The notes under the pieces are model-generated. The model saw only the letters and a program-made list of their open reading frames with translations. It searched no databases and was not told where the DNA came from. Both the position numbers and the translations under genes were made by a program. DNA of 64,000 nt. It comes from G965207345 sp965207345. GTDB taxonomy: Bacteria > Pseudomonadota > Gammaproteobacteria > PS1 > Pseudothioglobaceae. This document shows positions 26,670 through 36,281 of the stretch, piece after piece; within the stretch, counting starts at the first letter, position 1; each line of letters starts with the position of its first letter. The stretch lies in assembly GCA_965207345.1 (NCBI GenBank), contig OZ242280.1, positions 1,054,001 through 1,118,000 of the forward strand, in the 5' to 3' direction.

Positions 26670-28811
26670 ATGGCAATAAAATATGCAGATTTTTTATTAG
26701 AGATAGGTTGTGAAGAATTACCACCAAAATCTTTACGTCAATTATCTAGCACCCTTAAACAACAAATAACTGCTAAACTTGTTGAACACAGGCTTGAATT
26801 TAGTGATATATACAGTTTTGCAACGCCAAGACGGATAGCGGTGTTAATTGTTAATTTACAAACCAAGCAAATTGATAGAAATTTTGAAAAAAAAGGGCCA
26901 AGCACTCTTGCGACACAAAAAGCAGTGAGTGGTTTTGCTAGTTCATGCAATGTTTTAATAGAAAATTTAACGATTAAACGTATTCAAAATAATAATTATT
27001 ATATATTTAGCCGTAAACAAAAAGGTGAAAAAACTATTGCCTTACTAACAGAAATTATTCCACACATACTAGCAAATTTACGTTTTGATAATATGATGCG
27101 CTGGGGTATTGGTCAACATAGTTTTATCAGACCTGTACATTCATTGGTAGCTATATTAGGGTTTGATATTGTGCCAATTGAAATATTTGGTATCAAGAGT
27201 AGTAATATTAGTTTTGGCTTACGTTTTAGCCTAGAAAATAAAAATAAAATTAATAATAAGTTTAAAATCTCAAGAGCAAATGCGTACGAAGAAACGCTCA
27301 GAAAAATGCATATTATTGCAGATTTTGACAAAAGATTAGCATGTATTAAAAAAGAAATTAATATACTTGCTGAGAGAGAAAATTTTGAGGTAGTAATAGA
27401 TAAAAAGGTGTTAGAAGAAGTTTGTGCGCTAGTGGAATACCCCTGTATTTTTATGGGTAGGTTTGATGAAAATTTTTTGTGTATTCCTAGCGAAATTTTA
27501 ATGCTCACAATGCAAACACACCAAAAATATTTTCCTGTCACTAAAAATAAAAAAATAGTAGCACGCTTTATCATGGTAGCAAATAAATATAACCCACCTG
27601 AACCAGAGGTTATTATCTCAGGTAATGAACGTGTGTTACGCTCAAGACTTACTGATGCAAAATTTTTCTTTGAGCAAGACAAAAAAATAAGTTTGAAGAC
27701 ATGCAGAGAAAAACTAAAAGCTGTGTTATTTATTGCATCACTTGGAACACTTTATGACAAAACAGTGCGTCTTGAGAAATTAGTGCTTAAGCTTGGTGAG
27801 ATGCTCGGTGAAAAATCCCAAATCAATCATTTAAAACGCGCAGCACAACTTTCTAAAGCAGATTTAGTTTCTAATGTGGTAGTGGAATTTCCTGAGCTTC
27901 AAGGGGTGATGGGCGGTTATTATGCAAAAAATGATGCCGAAGAAGATTCTGTTGCACAAGCAATTAGCGAACATTATTTACCACGATTTGCAAAAGATAA
28001 ATTACCCACTTCTAAAATAGGCGCACTGCTTGGAATTGCAGATAAAATTGATAATATCACAGGTATTTTTTATTTAGGAAAAATACCAACAGGTAGCAAA
28101 GATCCTTATGCGCTAAGACGCACAGCACTTGGTGTTGTGAGAATAATTATTGATAATCATTTTGATTTTAATTTGCAAGAAGTTATTAAACACTCATTAT
28201 CTTTGCATTGTAAGGGAATAAAATTTGAATCATTAGTTTTTGATATTGAACAATTTATTATAGGGCGTTGGGTAGAATATTATGTTAAACAAGGTGTGAG
28301 TGCAAATGTTAGCGAAGCTATTCTACGTGCAAAAAGGGAATTAAAGATAAAAGAATTTTCAATCTATGATTTTGCTAGACGTCTTCAAGCACTGCATTTT
28401 TTCAGTCAGCAAAAAGAATATAAAAATTTAATTTTGCTCAATAAGCGTATTTTTAATATTTTACGTGATAGTGTTTTTACAAAAAATAGTATTACATCTA
28501 ATCAGCCAATAATAAAAACCGATAAATCTACTGAGGAATTTATTCAAAATTTAAATGCAACATTGCTCACAGAGAAAATAGAAAAAAAACTTTTATCAAA
28601 AATAGAACAACTAGAAAGAGAGTTTAAAACTGATAAATTTAATTACCAGGTAAAAATAGAAAAACTATGTGAACTTTCACTAATGGTTAATGAATTTTTT
28701 GAAAAAATTTTAGTGTTGGTAGAAGATGAAAATTTAAAAAAATCGCGCCTTGCTTTACTGGCAAAATTAAGGTTATTATTTCTATCTATTGCTGATTTTT
28801 CGTATTTTTAG
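26670..28811 (+). CDS. glyS: Glycyl-tRNA synthetase beta subunit
   Basis: 713 aa from ATG at 26670 (MAIKYADFLLEIGCEELPPK); a TTG one codon upstream is in frame but unlikely. Family landmarks include RPVHSLVAILG, FEQDKKISL and KIPTGSKDPYALRRTALG. It ends with the helical tRNA-binding region. Slightly longer than E. coli GlyS (689). glyQ lies apart on the opposite strand. Confidence 0.97.
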   Translation: MAIKYADFLLEIGCEELPPKSLRQLSSTLKQQITAKLVEHRLEFSDIYSFATPRRIAVLIVNLQTKQIDRNFEKKGPSTLATQKAVSGFASSCNVLIENLTIKRIQNNNYYIFSRKQKGEKTIALLTEIIPHILANLRFDNMMRWGIGQHSFIRPVHSLVAILGFDIVPIEIFGIKSSNISFGLRFSLENKNKINNKFKISRANAYEETLRKMHIIADFDKRLACIKKEINILAERENFEVVIDKKVLEEVCALVEYPCIFMGRFDENFLCIPSEILMLTMQTHQKYFPVTKNKKIVARFIMVANKYNPPEPEVIISGNERVLRSRLTDAKFFFEQDKKISLKTCREKLKAVLFIASLGTLYDKTVRLEKLVLKLGEMLGEKSQINHLKRAAQLSKADLVSNVVVEFPELQGVMGGYYAKNDAEEDSVAQAISEHYLPRFAKDKLPTSKIGALLGIADKIDNITGIFYLGKIPTGSKDPYALRRTALGVVRIIIDNHFDFNLQEVIKHSLSLHCKGIKFESLVFDIEQFIIGRWVEYYVKQGVSANVSEAILRAKRELKIKEFSIYDFARRLQALHFFSQQKEYKNLILLNKRIFNILRDSVFTKNSITSNQPIIKTDKSTEEFIQNLNATLLTEKIEKKLLSKIEQLEREFKTDKFNYQVKIEKLCELSLMVNEFFEKILVLVEDENLKKSRLALLAKLRLLFLSIADFSYF

Positions 28812-28836
28812 CTTTAATTATTTTTTTGCTCTTTTA

Positions 28837-28868
28837 ATGTTTACATTGTTTGAAAAATACTTTATTTT
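28837..28868 (+). pseudogene. 5' end of a PGPGW-type membrane protein gene cut by the insertion
   Basis: ATG at 28837, 25 bp after glyS, opens MFTLFEKYFI and is then interrupted by the mobile segment. Joining 28868 directly to 32755 gives a continuous MFTLFEKYFILLSLVLLVVF, a hydrophobic start that fits the N-terminal helix of PGPGW proteins. The rest of the gene lies at 32755-33058. Confidence 0.6.
28863..28868 (+). repeat. Left copy of putative 6-bp target duplication
   Basis: TATTTT lies immediately outside the left inverted repeat and again immediately outside the right one (32749-32754). Six A/T bases could match by chance, but removing one copy with the insert restores the reading frame of the interrupted gene. 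Confidence 0.6.
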
Positions 28869-28899
28869 AGGGAATAACATACACAAATCCACAAATCCC
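28869..28899 (+). repeat. Left terminal inverted repeat
   Basis: Starts AGGGAATAACATACACAAAT and ends in CCACAAATCCC. Its reverse complement recurs at 32718-32748 with one difference (C versus T at the 16th base). Confidence 0.85.
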
Positions 28900-29066
28900 T
28901 CATTTTTTACCCTTCTTCACCCAACGGACTGGCGCGTTCATTTCGTCTAATGTTGGCTTTCGGTTGGCGGGTTTTACTGGAGATGGGGCGCCATCAAAAC
29001 ACGCTTAATATCTGCTTTAAATTGAGTAAAAGCGCTTGTTTTGTTTTCTTTATATTTGTTAGTCAT
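28900..29066 (-). pseudogene. Small frameshifted gene at the inner edge of the left repeat
   Basis: From ATG at 29066 the frame reads MTNKYKENKTSAFTQFKADI and KRVL. After a one-base shift another frame continues FDGAPSPVKPANRKPTLDEM and NAPVRWVKKGKK to a stop at 28900, right at the repeat. Together they would make a basic protein of about 55 aa. I do not recognise the family. It could be an accessory or control protein of the R-M system. The frame also stays open upstream of 29066 for a stretch (LFKDVLNPSKIKELSEN). Confidence 0.45.
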
Positions 29067-29149
29067 TGTATTTTCCGAAAGTTCTTTGATTTTGGATGGG
29101 TTCAATACGTCTTTAAAAAGTTATAAAGCACCCTGAATGTCCATAATCT

Positions 29150-29476
29150 CTATGTTTTTAAGTTTACCGTTGTATCCAATTCCGGCAATGATTCGATGAT
29201 TTTTACGCTTTCTACGCTGACATAAACTACCTTTTTGAGTAGTTTGATTATGTAGTCCGGGTCATCACTCCATTCGTTTGGGTCGTTTATTATGTCGCTG
29301 TCATTGTCCTTTTTAAATTTATAACGATCCATTACCCACTCAATTGCAGAGCGCCCGTTAACAACATATTTATACGCTTGCAGCGGGATACCTGACAAAT
29401 CTAAGTTCTTGTTATATTTAATACTTGTTTTGTCAATTTCTTTTCCTGTTTTAGCGAACATCATTTTTACTAACAC
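29150..29476 (-). pseudogene. C-terminal fragment of a type ISP/III-like restriction helicase or methylase
   Basis: 108 codons open. The segment FAKTGKEIDKTSIKYN, then IPLQAYKYVVNGRSAIEWVM, NDPNEWSDD and VVYVSVESVKIIESLP matches the C-terminal specificity end of large single-chain restriction enzymes (DEAD/DEAH helicase-nuclease type ISP relatives). The preceding methylase gene already has its own natural C-terminus, so this fragment probably belonged to a second enzyme whose bulk has been deleted. It starts 6 bp before the end of the methylase relic. Unlikely to be functional. Confidence 0.6.
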
Positions 29477-32400
29477 TCCTCACTATCAATCTCCCCCATC
29501 AACCGTGCGGTTTCTGGTGAGGGCGACGATGATTTTTTGGTAGTGACTGATGTCGTCGGAGGTGAGGATTCTGCCTTTGCGATCTTTAAGCCATTTTTGC
29601 GCGGGTTGATAGCCGCCGATATAAAAGTTCCAGGCGGTTTCCGGCACATCGCTGAAGTGTTGCGTTTGGTTGATGTGCACTGCGCCGAGGCGGGTTTTGT
29701 GGTCGGTGAGTTGGTATTGCAACTTGTGTACTTTATGGTCACCGGGTTGGTTGTAACCGGTAATGAGGTCGTCCAGCATCGGGCTTTCCATGAGATGTAG
29801 TGCGCGCAATTCGCCACCTAGTTTGACGAGTCGGCGGAATTGTTTTTTATCGGTGGGATAGGGCACTCGCGGAAAGTCTATTTTCAAAAACTCTTTGTAT
29901 CTTTCGCGGTAGGCGGGCGAGTGCAGCACGGCGTAAATGTAATCCAGCAAGTCAATGGGCGCGAATGTGTCGGCATTATCTTCAACTTCGGGGGTGAAAC
30001 GCAAACCGATACTTTCGGCAATAGTTTTTACGATGTCCGGGTCAAGGTTTGGTTTTCGTTGTTGGTTGTCGTCAATGTCTGATTGTTTGGTGTCGGGGTA
30101 GAGGTAAAGCGGAAACCCAAACCTATTTCAGATTGAACTTGTTAGATACCAAAGATGATTCCAAATATTTTTAGTAATGAAACGAGTGATAATAGTTTTT
30201 GATTTGAACTTCTTGCAAACCAAGTCCACATTATCGCCACGAGAAATGTCGCATAATTTTTTCCCGCCAACCAATCGATATCCAGGTGGTAATAGTATTT
30301 CCTATTATCAAATGGGCGATAGGAAACATCCGTAATTAGTTCGCTAATGAATCTTTATTTTCTTCTTGCCGTTGCCATTTCCCATAGTTTTCGCCCAAAT
30401 ATTTTCCGCCACTGCTTGTTCCGAAATGTTTGGCTCTCATTTCGTCATGATTTAGAAACATCTGAAAAATCAATATTCTTTTCAAAAGCAATTTTTTGAT
30501 CCATATCAATGACAAACTTATCTCGAGCATAGTCACTATTCCCGTTACATTTACAGGAAATAAATCTTTCGCAGAAAAACCTTTGTCATATTCCTCTTTG
30601 TTTTCCAAATTTTTTGGAACGAAAAAGTAATAGGGTTCAATCGGTTGTAATTCCTGAAAGTCGGATTGTTTCAAATTGTGTTGCCAAAGAAATTCATATT
30701 TGCTTTCCCGTTCGCCGTATAAATCACGGTGGAATACTTTTGCCAACGCGCCGTCTTTTTTCTTTGCGGTTTTGATGAATATGTTGATGGATACGCCCTG
30801 TTGAATGTCAAACACATTTTTATCCGGGGAGCCATCCGGTGCGGTTTCTTTTCTTTTGCTGTTACCGTGTAAGTCAACAATATAAATCTTGTCAAAACTT
30901 TGCAATAAACTCCAACGCATACCGCGAAAAGTAGGGTTGTCCAAGAAACTATGATTGTTGATGTAGGCGAGTATGCCTTCGCCGGTGCGATCAATATAAT
31001 GTTGGCCATAGCGAATAAATTTTACATAATCGTCGTTCAACCAGTGTTTCCTTTCGCCAAAGTGTTCACCATCCACGTATTTATAAACATCAATCAAGTC
31101 AGTTATCCATTTACCCACATTGGATGAGATGCCGCTATACGGCGGATTCCCAATCACCACCATCACCGGTGTGTCGCGCTTGATGAAGTTGGCTGCGTCC
31201 GCCTCGGCGGATAGCCATTGCGCTAAGAGCGTGCCGGTGTCGGGATGATGTTGTTCGAGCGAGTTGGTCAAGAAAATACGCAGGCGTTCATTGCCGAGTT
31301 CGCAACCGCTGTCGCGTAACACCATTTCTAATTTGGTGTGCGCCATAGCATAGGACGCCATCAATACTTCAAAACCGTTCAGGCGCGGGATGAGATGTTG
31401 GTGAACATAGCCCGACCAAACGCCTTTTTGATTGGCGAATTTGTTTTCATAAATTTGTTGCACGATGGCGGCTAGGAATGTGCCTGTGCCGGTTGCCGGG
31501 TCGAGTATTTGTACTTTATGCACTTCCTTTTTATATTTTTCCATTTTGCCTTTCTTGCGTTTGTCGGTGGAGGTGCCCGCGTCCACTTCAATGACGGTTT
31601 TGCCGGTGTCGGCGAGTCCATCTTTGATGTTGAATTCGGTTTGTAGAATTTCATCCACGGCGCGCACGATGAAGTTCACCACCGGTTCGGGGGTGTAATA
31701 AACGCCGCGACTCTTGCGCAGGTTTGGGTTGTATGCGCCGAGAAAGGTTTCGTAAAAATGTAGGAACGGATCGTTGCGTTGGGTGGCTTTGCCGTAGTCC
31801 TTCATCAACTCGCCGACATCGGCGGCGCGAAAAAGATCGGCAAGGTCGTCCACCGCCCAACGAATACGTTGGTCGAGTTCATAGCCGGCGATGTATTGGA
31901 AAAATCTGCGCAAAAACGGATTGGCAGCGGGGATTAACTCGGCGGCTTCGCGGCGCGTGAAGGTTGCCGGGGTTGGGTCGTGCAAGCGCGCGGCGAACAT
32001 GCCGTAAGCGACGGTTTGCGCGTAGATGTCGGCGAAGGCGTCGCGATCAATGTCGTGTATGAGATATTTTTTGAATACCGCGAGTTGATTTTGCAAGTCG
32101 TTGCCTTCGCTATTTTCATTCGCGTCGCCCGCGTCTTTATGTAACGCTTGTTCAATTGTGCGCGCTAGTAATCGCGCCTTTGCTGCCATGTGGTGTGCCA
32201 GTGCGCTGGCGCTGGCGATGGTGGTGCCGTCATAACCGGCGAAGTTGGCGAGCAGGTCGGTGAGTGCGTCGAATTGATCCGGTTTTGGTTTGACGCGAGC
32301 GCCGCGCAGTTCGGCGATGCATACCGTCGTGACCGATTTGCCATCGCGGATGAGGCGGAACTCCAGGTAGTTGGTGAAGATGAGATTGCCGAGGGATTCG

Positions 32401-32666
32401 GTGTAGCGATGCAGTTGTTCGGCGTGGACTTTGTCGTCCAAATCCTTGTCCAGATCTTTGGCCTCAATGTAGCCGAGCGGGATGTCGTTGCGGGTCAATA
32501 CATAATCGGGCGCGCCACATTCGATTTGCTTTGGCTCGTTGGTGACCGCGATGTCGGGTAGCGTGGTTTCCAACAAAGATTGCAACGCCGCGCGGTAGGT
32601 GTGCTCGGTGGCGTTGCCGGCTTTGTGATGCTGGTCAAGTTGGTTGAGGTAGGCTTTGGGGGTCAT
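29470..32666 (-). pseudogene. Broken single-chain restriction-modification enzyme (N6-adenine methylase)
   Basis: The 5' 776-codon frame (32666-30336) has a PD-(D/E)xK-like nuclease at residues 49-70 (E49, D54, E68, K70), a helical region, SAM motif LDPATGTGTF (388-397) and catalytic NPPY (507-510). Near 30525 the frame is lost: an alternative frame carries NSDYARDKFVIDMDQKIAFE, then a stop; the next frame carries ITDVSYRPFDNRKYYYH. After further lesions a good frame resumes near 30125 (FPLYLYPDTKQSDIDDNQQR), covers the C-terminal target-recognition part (AWNFYIGGYQPAQKWLKDRK) and needs one more shift to end at 29470. The intact enzyme would be about 1,050 aa. GC content is unlike the host. 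Confidence 0.85.
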
Positions 32667-32717
32667 GTTGGGGGTGTCTTTGTGTGATGGGTATTTTAAC
32701 TGTATTTTTGCTGGGTG

Positions 32718-32748
32718 GGGATTTGTGGATTTATGTATGTTATTCCCT
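32718..32748 (-). repeat. Right terminal inverted repeat
   Basis: Reads GGGATTTGTGGATTTATGTA and then TGTTATTCCCT on the plus strand, the inverted partner of 28869-28899 (30/31). Confidence 0.85.
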
Positions 32749-32754
32749 TATTTT
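32749..32754 (+). repeat. Right copy of putative 6-bp target duplication
   Basis: TATTTT directly after the right inverted repeat, matching 28863-28868. Confidence 0.6.
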
Positions 32755-33058
32755 ACTAAGTCTAGTTTTACTTGTAGTATTTTAGCAACTTTAATATTAA
32801 CCTCGTATTTGATCGCTCAGATACCTAAAAATTATTTTCACAAAGATTATGTGTCGCAAAAATCAAACACCATTGTATTGCTTATTTAGAAATATTGTTG
32901 GCGTAACTTTTCTACTCCTTGGAATTATTATGATTTTTATGCCTGGTTCGGGTATGTTTATAATTTTATTGGCAATATTATCGTTATATTTTCCTGGTAA
33001 ACGCCGGTTAGAAATTTATTTAGTAAAAAAACCCAGTATATTTAAAATACTCAATTAG
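32755..33058 (+). pseudogene. PGPGW-type membrane protein gene, remainder
   Basis: After the insertion point one frame runs ATLILTSYLIAQIPKNYFHK and stops near 32887; a second frame (from 32849) gives IVGVTFLLLGIIMIFMPGSG, then FPGKRRLEIYLVKKPSIFKI and LN. Spliced with shifts, this follows the PGPGW family order: helix, loop with IP.NYF, helix ending in a PGxG motif, then FPGKRRLE. At least two frameshifts plus the insertion disrupt it. The 69-codon C-terminal frame could still be translated but lacks an evident ribosome site. Confidence 0.6.
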
Positions 33059-33187
33059 ATGCGTCGACGTTATCAAAAATTAGAATTGCAGTTATAAAAA
33101 CTATTGAGACATTATATTATTAAAAATCAAAGCAAATATTGCATTATTTACGAACAAAGATAAACCATATAATCTTGATATATTTTT

Positions 33188-33706
33188 TTATTTCAATATA
33201 TTTTTATATTTTTTACGGTAAATATGCCTGTAAATAGATAAACGAAATATTGCGTGCACAATAAAATATCCAAGTATAGCACCCACAATTGAAAATATTA
33301 AACAACCTAGTAAAAATGGTTGCCAGATGATACTAAATGTTTGATAGAAGTAGGTGAAGGAAAAATTGAAGTTTTGTGTCATAGAAGTATTTAAAATGAT
33401 AGCACCGAGCTTGTAAGCAAAATAAAAAATAACAGGCATGGTAATTGGGTTTGTAATCCAAACAGCTAAGATTGCAAGTGGCAGATTGGTTCTAAAAATG
33501 AATGCACTGAGTATAGCTAACAGTGTCTGAAATGGTACAGGAATAAAAGCACAAAAAAATCCTACAGCTAGCCCTTTAGCAAGTGTGCGACGATTAAAGT
33601 GCCATAAATTTGGCTGATGTTTTACATATTCACTAAACCACCTGAATGATTTATAATCTTTCAGGGTATTTAGTTTTGATCTAATACGTTTTAGTTTTTT
33701 CTTCAT
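33188..33706 (-). CDS. DUF2062 membrane protein
   Basis: 172 aa from ATG at 33706 (MKKKLKRIRSKL); an upstream in-frame ATG at 33733 adds nine residues. The DUF2062 core is visible: KGLAVGFFCAFIPVPFQTLL, then LPLAILAVWITNPITMPVIF. Three or four hydrophobic segments place it in the inner membrane. The function of the family is not established. It stands alone between the insertion region and trhO. Confidence 0.85.
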   Translation of the reverse strand: MKKKLKRIRSKLNTLKDYKSFRWFSEYVKHQPNLWHFNRRTLAKGLAVGFFCAFIPVPFQTLLAILSAFIFRTNLPLAILAVWITNPITMPVIFYFAYKLGAIILNTSMTQNFNFSFTYFYQTFSIIWQPFLLGCLIFSIVGAILGYFIVHAIFRLSIYRHIYRKKYKNILK

Positions 33707-33733
33707 AGTAGTGTTTAATAATATTCTTTGCAC

Positions 33734-34258
33734 ATAAGGCTATGTTATTCCCATTTTGGAAAAGAATAAAGTAGTAAGCAGATTTATATCAATATCTTTT
33801 GTATTTAAGTTCTTCAAATACCATATCATCTATGCGCGCACTATTGCCAATAGCTTAGTAGCATGGTTTTAATTTACTTGCTATGACAATGCCGAGCCGG
33901 CTCACTGATAACAGCGCTCAAATGGCTAGTATTAAAATTATCATAAATATTTTCAGAGTATTTTACAAAACCAGGCAGATTATTTTTTGTCTGAGTGTGT
34001 AAAAATCTTTGCGTCTTATTAATACTTTATAGGTATAGCTTTCACGGCTAATATTAGATAATTTTATTTTCAGGCAGAAAGTACGCTTTTAACACTATAG
34101 TATATAAAACATACTTATTATAATGGACTGTAAGCGTAAATAATATATAAACTAATCTGCAGACAGTAAAATAAATTGAGTATTAACAAATCACTTTTGT
34201 GCTATGATAAGCGATTTTTATATTGATAACATATTTGCGTATCACAAATTTTTGAAAT
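33734..34258. other. Gene-free stretch of about 525 bases
   Basis: No intact gene on either strand. A -10-like TATAAT lies at 34119-34124 on the plus strand, 135 bases before trhO. On the minus strand near 33780-33860 a short frame (RIDDMVFEELKYKRY) reads like decayed coding sequence but cannot be assigned. Confidence 0.4.
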
Positions 34259-35203
34259 ATGTTTACAGTTTGCACCCTATATCAATTTGTTACATTGTCA
34301 AATTTTACTGAGATGCGTCTTGTTTTTACTGAGATGCTTGTAAATTTAGATATTAAAGGCACAATTTTATTAGCGAGAGAAGGTATTAATGCTACCATAT
34401 CAGGGCGTGATGAAGTTATTAAAAAATTTCTAAATTATTTAAATAGTGATACGCGTTTTGCGACGATTGAAGCCAAATTTTCTTATAGCAATATTCAACC
34501 ATTTAGGCGGCTTAGAGTTAGGCTTAAAAAAGAAATAGTTATGCTAGGCGTTAGTAAAATTGATCCTAAAAAAAATGCTGGTCGTTATGTTATGCCTAAA
34601 GATTGGAATAAACTCATTAGCGATCCAGAGGTTTTACTAATTGACAGCAGAAATGATTATGAATATAAAATTGGCAGTTTTAAAGGTGCAATTAATCCAA
34701 ATATTAAGACTTTTAGAGATTTTCCAAATTATGTAAAACAAAATTTAGACGTATTTCAACATAAAAGAATTGCTATGTTTTGCACAGGGGGCATCCGTTG
34801 CGAAAAGGCTAGTGCCTATTTAAAAATAAATGGTTTTAAAGAGGTTTATCATTTAGCAGGCGGTATTTTAAAATATTTAGAAGATGTCCGCCCAGAGGAA
34901 AGTTTTTGGCAGGGCGAATGCTTTGTGTTTGATGAACGGGTAGCACTGACGCATCAGCTAAAATTAGGCTCTTATAATCAGTGTCATGCGTGTCGTTATC
35001 CTATTACTAAAACAGATAAAAAACATTCTTATTATGAACACGGTGTCTCTTGTCCGAGATGTTTTGGTAATAAAACACCAAGACAAATCATCCGTTATCG
35101 CGAACGCGAGAAGCAAATGCGTTTGGCAGCTAAAAAAAATATAGCACATATAGGCGATGAAGCAAGCTGTCTTGTCAATAAAAAAATACGGCAGAACGGC
35201 TAA
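34259..35203 (+). CDS. trhO: tRNA uridine(34) hydroxylase TrhO (YceA, rhodanese family)
   Basis: 314 aa. The N-terminal acylphosphatase-like part (GTILLAREGINATISG) is followed by a rhodanese domain with the active Cys175 in MFCTGGIRCEKAS, and a C-terminal cysteine-rich segment (CHACRYPI, CPRCFG). TrhO makes 5-hydroxyuridine at the wobble position of tRNA using oxygen. It starts at ATG 34259 and stands before a methyltransferase gene 43 bp downstream. Confidence 0.93.
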   Translation: MFTVCTLYQFVTLSNFTEMRLVFTEMLVNLDIKGTILLAREGINATISGRDEVIKKFLNYLNSDTRFATIEAKFSYSNIQPFRRLRVRLKKEIVMLGVSKIDPKKNAGRYVMPKDWNKLISDPEVLLIDSRNDYEYKIGSFKGAINPNIKTFRDFPNYVKQNLDVFQHKRIAMFCTGGIRCEKASAYLKINGFKEVYHLAGGILKYLEDVRPEESFWQGECFVFDERVALTHQLKLGSYNQCHACRYPITKTDKKHSYYEHGVSCPRCFGNKTPRQIIRYREREKQMRLAAKKNIAHIGDEASCLVNKKIRQNG

Positions 35204-35246
35204 TATTATTTTTGTTATTTAGTTTATTTGGAGGTGCCATTAAATT

Positions 35247-35834
35247 GTGCTTAATCAGGTAAAAATAAATACCTTAAAACAAGGCTTGACACTCAAAACA
35301 TCTTTACTTGGTGAGCAGTTAATTTTTAAAACGCGTTTTGGTGTTTTTAGTCCAAAAAAAATTGATTCAGGCACAAAATTATTACTCGTGCATCTAAGTC
35401 CTGCTAAAGATAATGTAGTATTAGATTTGGGTTGCGGTTATGGGGCAATAGGTCTTACTTTGGCAAAAATATACCCGAAAAGTATAGTTTATTTGATTGA
35501 TAAAGATTTTGTAGCACTTGAGCTTTGCAAGCAAAATAAAATTTTAAATCAAACTCATAACGCACATATTTTATTATCCGATGGCTTTAGTCATTTACCA
35601 AATAATTTACGTTTTAATCATATTGTTTCTAATATGCCCGCTAAAGTTGGTAAAGAGCAAATGGATATTTTTTTGTTTGATGCTTATCAGTATATGAAAA
35701 TAGGTGGACGCATCACAGTTGCTAGTATCAGTGGATTAAAAGATTATATGAAGCGTCATTTTCAAAATATTTTTGGTAATTATAAAAAAATTAAACAAAG
35801 TAAACATTATGTTATTTCTGAAGCAATTAAATAG
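35247..35834 (+). CDS. RsmC/RlmG-like class I methyltransferase
   Basis: 195 aa, GTG start with GGAGG at 35230-35234. Class I SAM motif VVLDLGCGYGAIGLTLA at about residues 60-76. The usual NPPF/NPPY catalytic motif of the RsmC family is replaced by SNMPAKVG, so target and chemistry are uncertain. An rRNA guanine-N2 methyltransferase-like role is the best guess from the overall small-methyltransferase fold. Confidence 0.75.
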   Translation: MLNQVKINTLKQGLTLKTSLLGEQLIFKTRFGVFSPKKIDSGTKLLLVHLSPAKDNVVLDLGCGYGAIGLTLAKIYPKSIVYLIDKDFVALELCKQNKILNQTHNAHILLSDGFSHLPNNLRFNHIVSNMPAKVGKEQMDIFLFDAYQYMKIGGRITVASISGLKDYMKRHFQNIFGNYKKIKQSKHYVISEAIK

Positions 35835-35866
35835 TTTTCTCTAAAGAAGTTAAATTAGTATTGTAG

Positions 35867-35872
35867 TATAAT
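35867..35872 (+). promoter_or_regulatory. -10 element upstream of grxD
   Basis: A perfect TATAAT 79 bases before the grxD start; no good -35 is seen. It lies in the 117-bp gap between the methyltransferase gene and grxD. Confidence 0.3.
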
Positions 35873-35951
35873 AATCGTTTTGTTTTAGATGATTTTGGGA
35901 AAAAATTATTATTTTATTTATGAATTTTATATTTTGAAATAGAGACTTACT

Positions 35952-36281
35952 ATGGATATTTTACAAAAAATTAAAAAACAAGTTGAGAGCGCACCAGTTG
36001 TAATTTATATGAAGGGTACACCACAGTTTCCACAGTGCGGTTTTTCTGCACGCGCAGTGCAAAAACTTGCTTCAACAGGCGTAGAGTTTGCTTATTTTAA
36101 TATATTTGATGATGCTGAGATTTTTGAGAATTTGCCTCATTTCGCAGATTGGCCTACTTTTCCACAAATTTATATGAATGGAGAGCTCGTTGGTGGTGGA
36201 GATATTATTATGGAAATGGCAGAGCAAGGCACATTGAAAAAAACAATGGAAGAAGCGACTTTCAAATTTAACGACTCTTAA
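35952..36281 (+). CDS. grxD: Monothiol glutaredoxin Grx4
   Basis: 109 aa with the monothiol active site CGFS (FPQCGFSARAV, about residues 28-38) and the glutathione-binding segment DWPTFPQIYMNGELVGGGDI. Family members carry and hand over [2Fe-2S] clusters. Ends convergent with the ICMT-like gene, overlapping it by 14 bp. Confidence 0.96.
   Translation: MDILQKIKKQVESAPVVIYMKGTPQFPQCGFSARAVQKLASTGVEFAYFNIFDDAEIFENLPHFADWPTFPQIYMNGELVGGGDIIMEMAEQGTLKKTMEEATFKFNDS

Larger units (their letters stand above)
28869..32748. mobile_element. 3.9-kb insertion with terminal inverted repeats carrying a broken R-M system
   Basis: Bounded by 31-bp inverted repeats (28869-28899 and 32718-32748, 30 of 31 bases identical) and flanked by TATTTT on both sides. 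Everything between the repeats is restriction-modification debris with visibly higher GC than its surroundings (36 of 60 bases at 31801-31860 against 16 of 60 at 33001-33060). Coding runs almost from repeat to repeat: the methylase starts 51 bp inside the right repeat and the last small frame ends at the left one. No transposase is visible, so it was either moved in trans or has lost one. Confidence 0.8.

Noticed and set aside
29486..30004. The 172-codon minus-strand frame as an independent gene
   Set aside because: It is the C-terminal recognition part of the broken restriction-modification enzyme; the reading continues upstream of its first ATG into the same protein.
31724..32561. Long open frames on the plus strand opposite the methylase
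   Set aside because: Codon pattern follows the high GC of the minus-strand gene; their proteins are Arg/Gly-rich without family resemblance. They are antisense shadows.
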